Below, one piece after another: positions 1-10,609 of a DNA stretch of 64,000 bases; the first letter of the stretch is position 1, and the number at the start of each line of letters is the position of its first letter. The stretch is from Trema orientale (lineage: Eukaryota; Streptophyta; Magnoliopsida; Rosales; Cannabaceae). The translations under genes and the position numbers were made by a program. The notes below the pieces were generated by a model, which did no database searches, was not told the DNA's origin, and saw only the letters and a list, made by a program, of their open reading frames with translations. The DNA lies in NCBI GenBank assembly GCA_002914845.1, contig JXTC01000022.1:1-64000 (forward strand), in the 5' to 3' direction.

Positions 1-60
1 AAACCCTAAACCCTAACCCCTAAACCCTAAACCCTGAACCCTGAACCCTAAAAACCCTAA
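1..60. repeat. Degenerate telomere repeat tract (CCCTAAA type)
   Basis: About eight copies of CCCTAAA with variants (an extra C, CCCTGAA, extra A) open the window. The C-rich strand reads 5' to 3' inward, which is what the left end of a plant chromosome shows. Variant copies are typical of the inner edge of a telomere, but an interstitial tract cannot be excluded because the window starts inside it. Confidence 0.85.
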
Positions 61-540
61 ACTCACATATGAGTAGTATCATCTGCAATGTAAGAATATT
101 TGTAAGTATAAAACTCTGTAAATAACGAGTGCAAATGCAACGTGCATATTCTAGAAAAATAGATAATGGTATGATTGGGATCCCTGTATATTTTGTATTG
201 CCTGACAAGGCCGTGCGAGAGCTGTTTTGAGTTTAGGGTTTAGGCTAAATATCTAAAGCATAAAGCATTAGAATGGGTGGGTTTATCCTAAGAACCTAAA
301 AGTACCCTCCAGCAGGTTTCATCCAAAAAAGACATCAAACAAGACAATAACATTAGAGAGCCACAGAAATTTCTCACAGATACTTCCTAGCACAAGGAGC
401 AAGAAAGAAAAAACAGAACAACTGTATTCCTCAGAATCTGGTTTAACTTTACAAGGTAAACTTCAGTGTAGTTTAAAGAAACTTACGTATTCCCTAACGG
501 CTACACAAAATCTAAATCATATACCTTTTTTGTTAAAATG
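61..540. other. Subtelomeric spacer
   Basis: No coding region is recognised. At 231-243 there are two TTTAGGG-type motifs in the opposite orientation to the terminal tract. The rest is unique-looking AT-rich DNA leading into the first TOP6A-like unit. Confidence 0.5.
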
Positions 541-639
541 GAATCAATGGAATATTTGCCCCATGGTGATACAAAGCTTCAATCTCCACCTTCTTCTTAC
601 TATTAATCATCAAAGTCAACTCGGCTTTCCATTCCCAAT

Positions 640-2195
640 TTTTTTTCAATTGGACCATCAACACTCAACATTCTATTTAGAATGCTAATTTCCCTTTCAG
701 ACAAGGTAGCTACAGATTCCTCCGATATATCATATTTCTCTACGTCTGAAGGCCGAATACCCAACTACCTAATATTTGAAGTTACTAGATTCTCGTTGTC
801 AAACGACATTTTTTTTATCCGTAGCGATAAAGGGAAAAAATTTAGACTCCATATACATCCCCATCCACAAGTCCAAGAATTGGTAGACAAAGTTCTACTT
901 TCAACCTCCTCAAAAATGACCGAGAAAGAGACATCCGGCATTCCTTTTCCTGTAATTATTATACAAAGAAATTTTTCATAAAATTTATGATCGAGTAAAC
1001 TCAGAAAAACGGTATCTTTTTCAACTAGAAGAATGAATTTTGCACCTTTGTTCTCGATGTCCGTAATAGAGCTGACAGAATAAGGGATTTCTTTTCTGTA
1101 GTCTCCGACCTCGGTACAATCAATTGCAATGCTACCTGTTTCTTTGAACTTAAGGTAACCTACAACTACTCCCTTTGGAACTGTTGAAATAGGTAGACTG
1201 GTTCGGCTACAACGTAACGAAGTAGCAACATCATTTAGAAGTCTATCGGTCTCATCTTGCTTCGATGCTTTATTTTGATTCATATAAAATATGCCCCTTT
1301 TTTGACTACTTCCTTGTTCATCACACAATTCGATGAGGCATTTGATAATATCATAAGTGAGCTAGTTTTTCTTCTTGAACTTGTTGTGATTACGTACAAA
1401 TTCACATTCTCGTAGAACATATCTTTCAAGTTCTGGAACATACTTGTGATATGGCTCAGTACATAGGAGAACAGTAAATTTGAATGTTTTAGCTCTTGCA
1501 TAATCTACCGTCAATTCGAATATTTCAGCTCTCGCATGGTCTACCATCAAGCACTTTTCAGCAAGTTGAGTCAACAGTAATTTTACCATAGATATTGGCA
1601 AATGACTGGACTTGACTACTTTGTAAGGAAGTTTAACATCATCCGATGTCTTATAGAAAGAATCCAGCAGTAAGTGATCTTCAATACAAAAACCGGTTTC
1701 CCTCTCATTTAGTTGATTCCAATAAATTATAATAATTAAAAAATATTCACACCATTAAAAAAAATCATAGAATTCGAAGTTAAAGATCACGCAAAAACTA
1801 GAAATCTCTTATAACCCACCTCAAATATATTATCTTACAACCCACCCACACCAAATATTAAAGTAAAATGAAATAGGCTTTACTTACTAGCTTTTGAGGA
1901 CCACGCATTCGTAGTAAATTCTGCAATTCATTGAGGTGACTTCCAAGACAAGCTCTATGAATTTCAGGATCACACTGAAAATAGAGAGGTTAGTCATAAA
2001 ATTCTTCCATAATTATCATAGAAATAACATCATCGGTTGTACCTTCGATGTCAAATTAGCATTACTTCGAATTACCTTAGATAGTTGTTCCATCAAATTG
2101 TCATTTCTTCGAATTTGCAACTGAAAAGCTTTAGGATTGACTGTGGAACCATCCGGATGATATCTTAGTTCTATGTTATAGTCAATGAATTAAAT
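640..2195 (-). pseudogene. TOP6A (SPO11-3)-like pseudogene, subtelomeric unit 1
   Basis: Minus-strand translation between about 1601 and 640 follows plant DNA topoisomerase VI subunit A, the DNA-cleaving subunit used in endoreduplication. Visible blocks in order are KYVPELERYVL, a KRGIFY block holding the family's catalytic tyrosine, KGVVVGYLKF, FILLVEKDTVF, ITGKGMPDV and KKMSFDNENL. The reading frame is broken by a TAG at 1362-1364, by a frame change after ITGKGMPDV (near 900-930) and by a further break near 765. Upstream at about 1900-2195 lie two exon-like blocks with good splice sites (CDPEIHRACLGSHLNELQ and ELRYHPDGSTVNPKAF); I do not recognise them and they are not part of canonical TOP6A. 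About 42 bp is tandemly duplicated near 1495-1560. Known: TOP6A cleavage needs the tyrosine plus the Toprim acidic residues. Inferred: the copy is non-functional. Confidence 0.75.
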
Positions 2196-2564
2196 ATAAA
2201 GGACACATAAATGTTGGAAAACGGTAAAAGATTCACTATGTATAGATAACAAATAAGCTAAAAATATGATAGAATGACAAACAATATTTTTTTTATTAGG
2301 CACAAGTCCCTTAATTTTATAGTTTTTACCTACACTCCAAGCAAATCTTTCAACTCCTCAACCTAGCATTTACAAGAATAAGAATTACATTACAGTAGAA
2401 CTTGAAGAACATAGGCTTTTTTAAAAAATTTAGAAATATACAAAAAAAAAAGATAGAAATTATTAAAAACAAACAAAGAGTTAAATATAGATCAATAAAA
2501 TTGAAGTTTTTACAGTAGTTTGAGGATCCACGTCCAAACTAGTTTTCACGTTAATCTTCATTTT

Positions 2565-2876
2565 AGTGAGAGGTAGAGTGGTTTTTGAGAGAGAGTAAGA
2601 GGGAGAGAGTGATTTTGACAGAGTAAGAAGGAGAAAGTGGTTTTCGAGAGAAAGTAAGAAGGAGAGAGTGGTTTTCGAGGGAGAGTATGGGTTTGAGAGA
2701 GTGGTTTTCGAGAGAGAGTAAGAGGGAGAGACTGGTTTTCAAGGGAGAGTATGGGTTTGAGAGGGTCGTTTTAGAGAGAGAGAGTAAGAGGGGGAAAGTG
2801 ATTTTTGAGGGAGAGTATGGGTTTGAGAGAGTGGTTTTCGAGAGAGAGTAAGAGGGAGAGCGTGGTTTTAGAGGGT

Positions 2877-2921
<45 letters not shown>

Positions 2922-2925
2922 GTGT
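2565..2925. repeat. GA-rich minisatellite, unit 1
   Basis: Tandem copies of roughly 30 bp built around GTGGTTTTCGAGAGAGAGTA end in a pure GA run at about 2879-2915. The open frame across it on the minus strand (serine, leucine and proline-rich) is a by-product of the repeat. Related arrays occur at 4262-4530 and 7400-7770 at equivalent positions of the next two units. Confidence 0.85.
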
Positions 2926-2929
2926 GATA

Positions 2930-3190
2930 GATTTTTGGTCCGGGAGTAGCAACCGAGAGAGCTTAGAGACGTTGTACTATTGACGGATTAAATTTTTTTC
3001 TAAAAAAAAAAGGTTAAATTGCACCATAGTCCTTAAAGTTCTAGCATATTACGCCTAGGTTGACAAAACCCTATCTCAAGAAAGCCATAATGACAGAACA
3101 TTTTATGATGGCTTTTCGGGTTTTTTTTTTTTTGGGATAAAAATGAATACAAAAAACTAAAAGTGAGAGGTGTGAATAGAATCAATAAAA
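2930..3190. repeat. Shared spacer between subtelomeric units 1 and 2
   Basis: The block starting GAGAGCTTAGAGAC and running through AAACCCTATCTCAAGAAAGCC recurs after each GA array (about 2955, 4565 and 7805) and leads directly into the next TOP6A-like copy. It marks the junction of the tandem units. Confidence 0.75.
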
Positions 3191-3239
3191 TATTTGGCCC
3201 CACGGTGATACAAAGCTTCAATCTCCACCTTCTTATTAC

Positions 3240-4258
3240 TATTAATCATCAAAGTCAACTCGGCTTTCCATTTCTAATTTTTTCAATTGGACCATCAACA
3301 CTCAACATTCTATTCAGAATACTAATTTCCCTTTCAGACAAGGTAGCTACGGATTCCTCTGGTTTATCATATTTATCTACGTCTGAAGGCCGAATACCTA
3401 ACCACCTAAATTTGGAGCTACTAGATTCTCGTTGTCAAGCGATGTTTTTCTTTATCCGTATCAATAAACAGACAAAATTTGGACTCCATATACATCCTAA
3501 TCCATAAGTCCAAGAATTGGTAGATAAAGTTCTACTTTCAACCTCCTAAAAAATGATCGAGTCAAGACATCCGGCATTCCTTTACCTGTAATTATTATAT
3601 AAGGAACTTTTTCATAAAATTTGTGATCAAGTAAACTCAGAAAAACGGTGTCTTTTTCAACTAGAAGAATGAATTTTGCGCCTTTGTTCTTCATGTCTGT
3701 AATAGAGCTGACGGAATAAGGGATTTCTTTTCCGTTGTCTTCGACCTCAGTACAATCAATTGCAATGCAACCCCTTTATTTAAACTTAAGGCAACTTACA
3801 ACTACTCCCTTTGGAACTGTTGAAATAGGCGGATTGGTTCGGCTGCAACGTAACGAAGTAGCAATATCATTTAGATGTCTATCGGTCTCATCTTACTTCG
3901 ATGCTTTATTTTGATTCATATAAGATATGCCCCTTTTTCAACTACTTCCTTGTTCATCACACAATTCAACGAGGCATTTGATAATATCGTAACTGAGCTG
4001 GTTTTTCTTCTTGAACTTCTTGTGATTATGAAAAATTCACATTCTCGTAGAACATATCTTTCAAGTTCTGGAATATACTTGTGATGTGGCTCAGTACGTA
4101 GGAGAACAATAAATTCGAATGTTTTAGCGCTCGTATGGTCTACCATCAATTCGAATGTTTCAGCTCTCGTATGCTCTACCGTCAAGCATTTTTCAGCAAG
4201 TTGAGTCAACTATAATATTACCATAGATATTGGCAAGTGACTGGACTTGACTACTTTG
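3240..4258 (-). pseudogene. TOP6A (SPO11-3)-like pseudogene, subtelomeric unit 2
   Basis: This second decayed copy has the same order of blocks. KYIPELERYVL lies near 4040-4080. FILLVEKDTVF, ITGKGMPDV and RRLKVELYLPIL lie at 3497-3694. The Toprim region then reads MD, stop, DVYG, so the acidic motif is interrupted. A small indel near 4030 shifts the frame relative to unit 1, and several further stops follow. At about 4258 the gene sequence jumps straight into the GA minisatellite, so roughly 1 kb present in units 1 and 3, including the two upstream exon-like blocks, is missing here. Because its lesions differ from those in the other units, the copies probably decayed after duplication. It is non-functional. 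Confidence 0.75.
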
Positions 4259-4261
4259 TAA

Positions 4262-4530
4262 GGAAGAAAGTAAAAGGAAGGAGTAGTTTTCGAGGGACAG
4301 TATGGGTTTGAGAGAGTGGTTTTTGAGAGAGAGAGAGTAAGAGAGGGAGAGTGGTTTTTGAGGGAGAGTATAGGTTTGAGAGAGTAGTTTTCGAAAAAAA
4401 AAAAAGAGGGGGAGAGTGGTTTTTGAAGGAGAGTATGGGTTTGAGAGAGTGTTTTTCGAGAGAGAGTAAGAGAGAGAGAGTGGTTTTAGAGGGTGAGAGA
4501 GAGAAAGAGAAAGAGAGAGAAAGGGAGAGA
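4262..4530. repeat. GA-rich minisatellite, unit 2
   Basis: It uses the same roughly 30-bp GA-rich motif as the array at 2565-2925 and ends in GA and GAAA runs. It abuts the truncated pseudogene of unit 2 with no intervening DNA. The open frames across it are repeat translations. Confidence 0.8.
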
Positions 4531-4849
4531 GGTGTGATGGGTCTTTGATTCAGGAGTAGCAACAGAGAGAGCTTAGAGACTTTGTACTATTGATGGATTA
4601 ATTTTTTTTTTAAAAAAAAAGGTAAAATTGCACCATAGTCCTTAAAGTTCTAGTATATTGTGCCTAGTTCGACAAAACCCTATCTCAGGAAAAGCCATAA
4701 TGACAAAACCTTTTATGCAGGCTTTTCGGATTTTTTTTGGGATAAAAATGGAAAAGGAAACTAAAAGTGAGAGGTGTAAATGGAATCAACAAAATATTTG
4801 GCCCCATGGTGATACAAAGCTTCAATCTCTACTTTCTTCTTACTATTAA

Positions 4850-6450
4850 TCAACAAAGTCAACTCGGCTTTCTATTTCTAATTTTTTTCAACTGGACCAT
4901 CAACACTCAACATTCTATTTAGAATGCTAATTTCCCTTTCAGATAAGGTAGCGACAGATTCCTCCAGTATATCATATTTCTCTACATCTGAAGGCCAAAT
5001 ACCAAACCACCTAATATTTGGAGTTACTAGATTCTCGTTGTCAAATGACATTTTTTTTATCCATAGCGATAAACGGACAAAATTGGGACTCCATATACAT
5101 CCCCATCCACAAGTCCAAGAAATGGTAGACAAAGTTCTACTTTCAACCTCCTCAAAAATGACCGAATCGAGTTATCCAGCATTCATTTTCCTGTAATTAT
5201 TATACAATGTCATAATATTTGTGATCAAATAAAGTAAAAAAAAAACGGTGTCTTTTTCAACCATAAGAATGAATTTTGCACATTTGTTCTCGATTTCCAT
5301 AATAAAGCTGACGGAAAAAGGGATTTCTTTTCCATTGTCTCCGACCTCGGTACAATCAATTGAAATGCTACCTCATTCTTTGAACTTGAGGCAACCTAAA
5401 ACTACTCCCTTTAGAACTACTAAAATAGGTAGACTGGTTCGGCTGCAACGTAATGAAGTAGCAATATCATTTAGAAGTCTATCGGTCTCATCTTGCTTCG
5501 ATGCTTTATTTTGATTCATATAAAATATGCCCCTTTTTTGACTACTTCCTTGTTCATCACACAATTCGATGAGGCATTTGATAAAATCGTAAGTGAGCTG
5601 GTTTTTCTTCTTGAATTTGTTGTGATTACGGACAAATTCACATTCTCATAGAACGTATCTTTCAAGTTCTGGAACATACTTGTGATATGGCTTAGTACAT
5701 AGGAGAACAGTAAATTCGAATGTTTTAGCTCTCGCATGGTCTACTATCAATTCGAATGTTTCAGCTCTTGCATGGTCTTTCGTCAAGCACTTTTCAGCAA
5801 GTTGAGTCGACAGTAATTTTACCATAGATTTTGGCAAATGACTGGACGTGACTACTTTGTTAGGAATTTTAACACCATCCGGTGTCTTATAGAAAGAATC
5901 CGGCAGCAAGTGATCTTCAATATGAAAACCGATTTCCCTCTCATTTGGCTTATTCCAATAAATTATAATAATTAAAAAATTTTCACACCATTAAAAAAAA
6001 TATCATAGAATTCGAAGTTAAAGATCACGCAAAAACTATAAATCTCTTATAACCCATCCCAAATATATATTTTTTTACAACCCACCTATACCAAATATTA
6101 AAGTAAAATGAAAGAGGCTTTACTTACTAGCTTTTAAGGACCATACATTCATAGTAAATTCTGCAATTTATTGAGGTGACTTCCAAGACAAGCTCTATGA
6201 ATTTCAGGACCACACTGAAAATAGAGAGGTTAGTCATAAAATGCTTCCATAATTATCGTACAAACAACATCATCGGTTGTACCTTAGATGTCGAATTAGC
6301 ATTACTTCGAATTACCTTAGATAGTTGTTCCATCAAATTGCCATTATTTCGAATTTGCAACTAAAAAGCTCTAGGATTGACTGTGGAGCCATCTGGATGA
6401 TATCTTAGTTCCATGTTATAGTCACTGAATTAAATAAAAAGGATACATAA
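4850..6450 (-). pseudogene. TOP6A (SPO11-3)-like pseudogene, subtelomeric unit 3
   Basis: The third copy retains YHKYVPELERYVL near 5650-5690, the block QLTYDFIKCLIELCDEQ, KRGIFYMNQ with the catalytic tyrosine, and near 4878-5132 a C-terminal part including KKMSFDNENL, WFGIWPSDVEKYDI and a terminal EKN. Its lesions are its own: a TGA at 5646-5648 where units 1 and 2 have an arginine codon, a stop after YLKFKE-like sequence near 5373, and a deletion near 5200-5210 that removes most of the ITGKG block. The glutamine codon that became TAG in unit 1 is intact here. The two upstream exon-like blocks are present at about 6125-6420 with the same splice sites as unit 1. Non-functional by inference. 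Confidence 0.75.
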
Positions 6451-6506
6451 ATGTTGGAATGTGGTAAAAGGTTCACTGTGTATAGATAATAAATAAGCTA
6501 AAAACA

Positions 6507-7095
6507 TAAAGCAAAATGAAGAAAGGATTAAAGGGTAATCTTGGTTGCTTAGATGCAATTAGTTTTATCAAGCAGAGCACTATTCCTAATGGGAGCACTA
6601 TTCTTAATGGATATTCGAGTATTTTTGAATGACTGATGACTAATCCTCGTCTACCAAATTCCCTTATTTTCATCTTTTGTCCTTTTCTATAATTCTAATT
6701 CTATCTTTGTTTAATTTTGATAGTTTAAGGTTATTTTTGTGTTTTTGCTAATTAATTCTAACCACATTAAATATTAGTGTGTAAACTAAGATCATTTCCC
6801 AAAACTAAAAGGTAAAATCTACTCAAAATGAAATAAACAAAAAAAATGAAAAAAAAAAGAAAAAAGCAGCTAAAAATCAATTGTATAATTTTTTTAGATA
6901 TACATATAAATAGCATACCTCTCATATATTTCGGTAAAATTACCGTCTTTAACTCCCAATTCACTCAATTTCTTAGTATTTTTCATCCCCGTCCCATAAA
7001 ATCTGAGTTGTACACTCATCTGTTAACATGCACCATATTATATATGTTTAGTATCGTAATTCAAATATCCCATCACATTTTTTTTCAAAAAAAAA
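6507..7095. other. Segment present in unit 3 but absent from unit 1
   Basis: Unit 1 near 2265-2272 runs directly into TGATAGAATGACAAA, whereas unit 3 carries about 590 extra bases before the same sequence at about 7106. It is AT-rich with no recognised coding region. It is either an insertion in unit 3 or a deletion in unit 1; no clear terminal repeats were seen. Confidence 0.5.
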
Positions 7096-7399
7096 ATCTC
7101 ATTACTGATAGAATGACAAATAGTATTTTTTTTTATTAGGCACAAATTCCTTAATTTTATAGTTTTTACTTTCACTACAAGTAAATCTTTCAACTCCTCA
7201 ACCTAGCACGTACAAGAACAAGAATTACAATACAATAGAACTTGAAGAATGTAGACTTTTCTTAAAAATTTAGAAATGTACAAAAAAAAGAAATTATTAA
7301 AAAAAAAAAAGAGTTAAATATAGATCAATAAATTTGAAGTTTTTACAGTAGTTTGAGGATCTACGTCCAAGCTAGTTTTCATGTTAATTTTCATTTTAG

Positions 7400-7770
7400 T
7401 AAGAGGTACAGTGGTTTTTGAGAGAGAGTAAGAGGAAGAGAGTTGTTTTGACAGAGTACTAGGGAGAGAGTGGTTTTCGAAAGAGAGTAAGAGGAACAGA
7501 GTGGATTTTGAGGGAGAGTATGAGAGAGAGTTGTTTTCAAGAGAGAGTAAGAGGAAGAGAGTGATTTTCGAGAGAGAGTATGGGTTTTAGAGAGTGGTTT
7601 TAGAGAGAGAGAGTAAGAGGGGGAGAATGGTCTTTAAGGGAGAGAATGGTTTTTGAGAGAGAGTAAGGGGCAGAGAATGATTTTCGATGGAGAATATTGG
7701 TTTGAGAGAGTGATTTTCGAGAGAGAGTAAGAGGGAGAGAGTGGTTTTAGAGGATGAGAGAGAGAGAGAG
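7400..7770. repeat. GA-rich minisatellite, unit 3
   Basis: This is the third array of the roughly 30-bp GTGGTTTTCGAGAGAGAGTA motif, more degenerate than the first two. It is followed by the shared spacer at 7795-8020, which closes the tandem block. Confidence 0.8.
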
Positions 7771-8029
7771 AGTTGTGATGGGTTTTTGATCCGGGAGTAG
7801 CAACAGAGAGAGCTCAAAGACGTTGTACTATTGAGTAATTAAATTTTTTTTTTTAAAAAAGTAAAATTACACCATAGTCCTTAAAGTTCTACCGTATTTT
7901 GCCTAGTTTGACAAAACTCTATCTCAAGAAATGCCATAATGACAAAACCTTTTATGCAGGCTTTTCGGTTTTTTTTTTGGGTTAAAAATGAAAAAGGAAA
8001 ACTAAAAGTGAGAGGTGTAAAAAAGGAAA

Positions 8030-8837
8030 GAAGGTCAGTCTAGACTAATACATGTATGTAGTCGTTGTGAAGGTGGTAAATATATATATATATATAGTTT
8101 GTTTTTTTTTAACTAAGTCCATTATCAGTGAAACATGATCATTTTCACGAGAAAACTAATAACTTAATAAATTTCTCCTAAAGTATTGTTAATTGTTCCA
8201 ATATTTATATAGTAAGTTTGTGACATTTATTCTGGAGAAGTTTATAAATTAAATTAGTTTCTTTTTAATAAAAAAAATTATGAAAAACATTAATTCATGA
8301 TTTTCCTAGTAAAATAGAATTTCGTTATTTATCAAACACAAGCAGTAAATTTACATGATATTTCTTTAGAAATAGATGTTGATTATTTTCACGAGTAATA
8401 TATAGTTGAACGAAGATGGACTTGATTAACTATCTCCTTACTAATAAGATCTTATGTATTTTGCACAACACCACAGTTAATTAATCATGAATTTAAAACA
8501 GCTATAAAGATCAAATGAGAAGTTAATTTTAATTAACTGTCGAAGTAAAGAATGGAAATTATTAGTCAAAGCAAGGAAGTCAAATAAAATCCCAACACCA
8601 TGCCCACAATATGGTAACTTATAGTCAAATGTGTTACTGCATTAAGGGTGCTATGTTCTCTGGCTGTTTAATTTGTTGGTTATCTTTTTAGAGGGTTGTG
8701 TTGCCTTTTACTCCGAATAGATCAATTGACGTGGTAGAAGACCAAAGAAAAAAAATGGAAAATGAAAAAGTATCACGGTTAATTGCTAGACAACATGCAC
8801 CACTTTGAGAGCATATATATATATAGATATATATATA
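8030..8837. other. AT-rich intergenic DNA
   Basis: No gene is seen. Around 8520-8640 the sequence resembles 10400-10510 (both include AAAGAATGGAAA followed by a CCCAACA..ATGCCCA block), so the two stretches look like an old duplication. Confidence 0.4.
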
Positions 8838-8995
8838 TAATGCTATCATTACTTTTTTAAGTACTCATCCATGGTCACAAAAAAATTGTAACCATTGAGA
8901 AGTCTTTCACACATATATATATGTGAAAGACTTCTCAATGGTTACAATTTTTTTGTGACCATGGATGAGTACTTAAAAAAGTAATGATAGCATTA
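8838..8995. repeat. Perfect inverted repeat, 73-bp arms and 12-nt loop
   Basis: Bases 8838-8910 are the exact reverse complement of 8923-8995, with the AT loop ACATATATATAT between them. The outer ends read TAATGCTATC / GATAGCATTA. No convincing target duplication is visible. It could be a young foldback MITE, a hairpin RNA source or an assembly artefact. Confidence 0.9.
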
Positions 8996-10046
8996 AATTT
9001 TTTTGGTCAGCATTAAATATTTTTGGCCAACTACCAAACTAATCACCACCGTAGGATATAGATCTAACGGCTTAAACCATTGTAACCATCTATGGCTAAA
9101 TATTGTTATAACCATTTAAACCAAACCCATATATGTGTATATATACTCAAAACATCGGTATATTAAAATCAGTGAAATTCGCATTGCACTAAAACTTGTC
9201 CTATGTTAAACAAATACACATACGATTTATATTGGACCTACACACGAGATAAACATATATATAATGTTAAGCTTTCTTTGCATTTTAGCTTTTTTTCTTT
9301 TTAATTTATTTTGGTCTGTTCCAAGAAAGAAGAGAAAATAAGGCTCAAGGAAGGAATTTCTTTCGTAGTATCCAAAAAAATGTATTCCCTTGATTAATTT
9401 TGTTTTTAAAGAATCTTCCAATGATAAGGGGAAAAAAAAGTGATATGTTAATCACGTGTAAGGTGTACTGAAGGATCGATTATGACACAAGATGGAATAT
9501 GGGTATGAATATATTTGAAGACTATGTTATTCAAATATCACCTACTAGCAATTATAAAAACAATCTTATTACATATTCGGCATTTCCCTTTGACTGTCAC
9601 AAAGACTAGCTCATAAATATACGAATCATTATAATGTCATATTAACTGGTTATGAATACAATATGAATCATGGGTAATTAATTATGCATACAGATACTAG
9701 CTAGTCTTTAAAGTAAAATTTGAAAATTTAAGAGAAATATGCACTTAAGGTCGATCCAACAAGATATTGATCAAAATGTAACAATCCAGTCTTTAAAATA
9801 TTATATATGTGAAATGTTAACAAATTAAACTAGAATTTTCCCATCCTTTGACATGCCAAACCGCAACAGTAAGCATATATAATAACTACAACAACACTGT
9901 ATATAATCGACTGGGAGAACAAATGTGAAATGACCGTCTTTAATCCTTGAAAAATTGACTGATACTCATGAATAATGGTCCGAATCACTAGTGCTGAAAA
10001 AGATATAATTAGTTTACCATATTTTGTATATACCTTAATATATACA
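8996..10046. other. AT-rich intergenic DNA
   Basis: No coding region has family similarity that I recognise, and the short open frames here have no domain. TA-rich simple tracts are scattered through it. Confidence 0.4.
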
Positions 10047-10225
10047 TATGATAAGAATAATGCTACATACACACACAAAGTATATATAAAACTTACAAAT
10101 ATACATTGATCACATGGCATGTATTTAATCATTTATAGTAATCAAAGTAAGACTATGTACATAGGTGGTTAAAATATATGTCATATCAGTGTGTATATAT
10201 TTGAATATATCTGTAGCATTACTAA
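10047..10225. mobile_element. MITE-like element
   Basis: The left end AATGCTACATACACACAC and the reverse complement of the right end, AATGCTACAGATATATTC, form imperfect terminal inverted repeats around a TA-rich core of about 150 bp. No transposase is encoded. The target duplication is ambiguous because the flanks are TA-rich. Confidence 0.5.
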
Positions 10226-10609
10226 TATAATATATATCAGACTTCAATGAATTGCTAATTATAATTTAGAAGCGAAAAATTTTGAAGAAGCAAAGGTCTT
10301 TCTTCTACTATTATTTTTGAGGCCTTTCTTTTGCGAACATTGTCGACGCGGGATTGAGAGGTCAGTCTGTAAAGTGATAATTTAGCGAACAAATTATAAA
10401 TTTAGTTTAATTAACTAATAGTCAATATAAAGAATGGAAAAAAAAAAAACAAAATTAGATAAAGAAACGAAATCAAAACAATTCCCAACACATGCCCAAA
10501 AATATGATAATCTTCAAGCATGAAGCCGAAAGAGCCCACAGAAGTACAATAGCTACAGAATTCTAACCTCCCTATCCTACTTGGATTACTTCAAAACCAT
10601 ATCCAAAGG

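Noticed and set aside
682-981. Plus-strand frame of 99 codons in unit 1 and its counterparts in units 2 and 3
   Set aside because: They are antisense to the TOP6A-like sequence and recur only because the units are duplicated.
2563-2952. Open frame of 129 codons, Ser/Leu/Pro-rich, minus strand
   Set aside because: It is a translation of the GA/CT minisatellite; the same happens at 4251-4562 and 7587-7817 with different frames.
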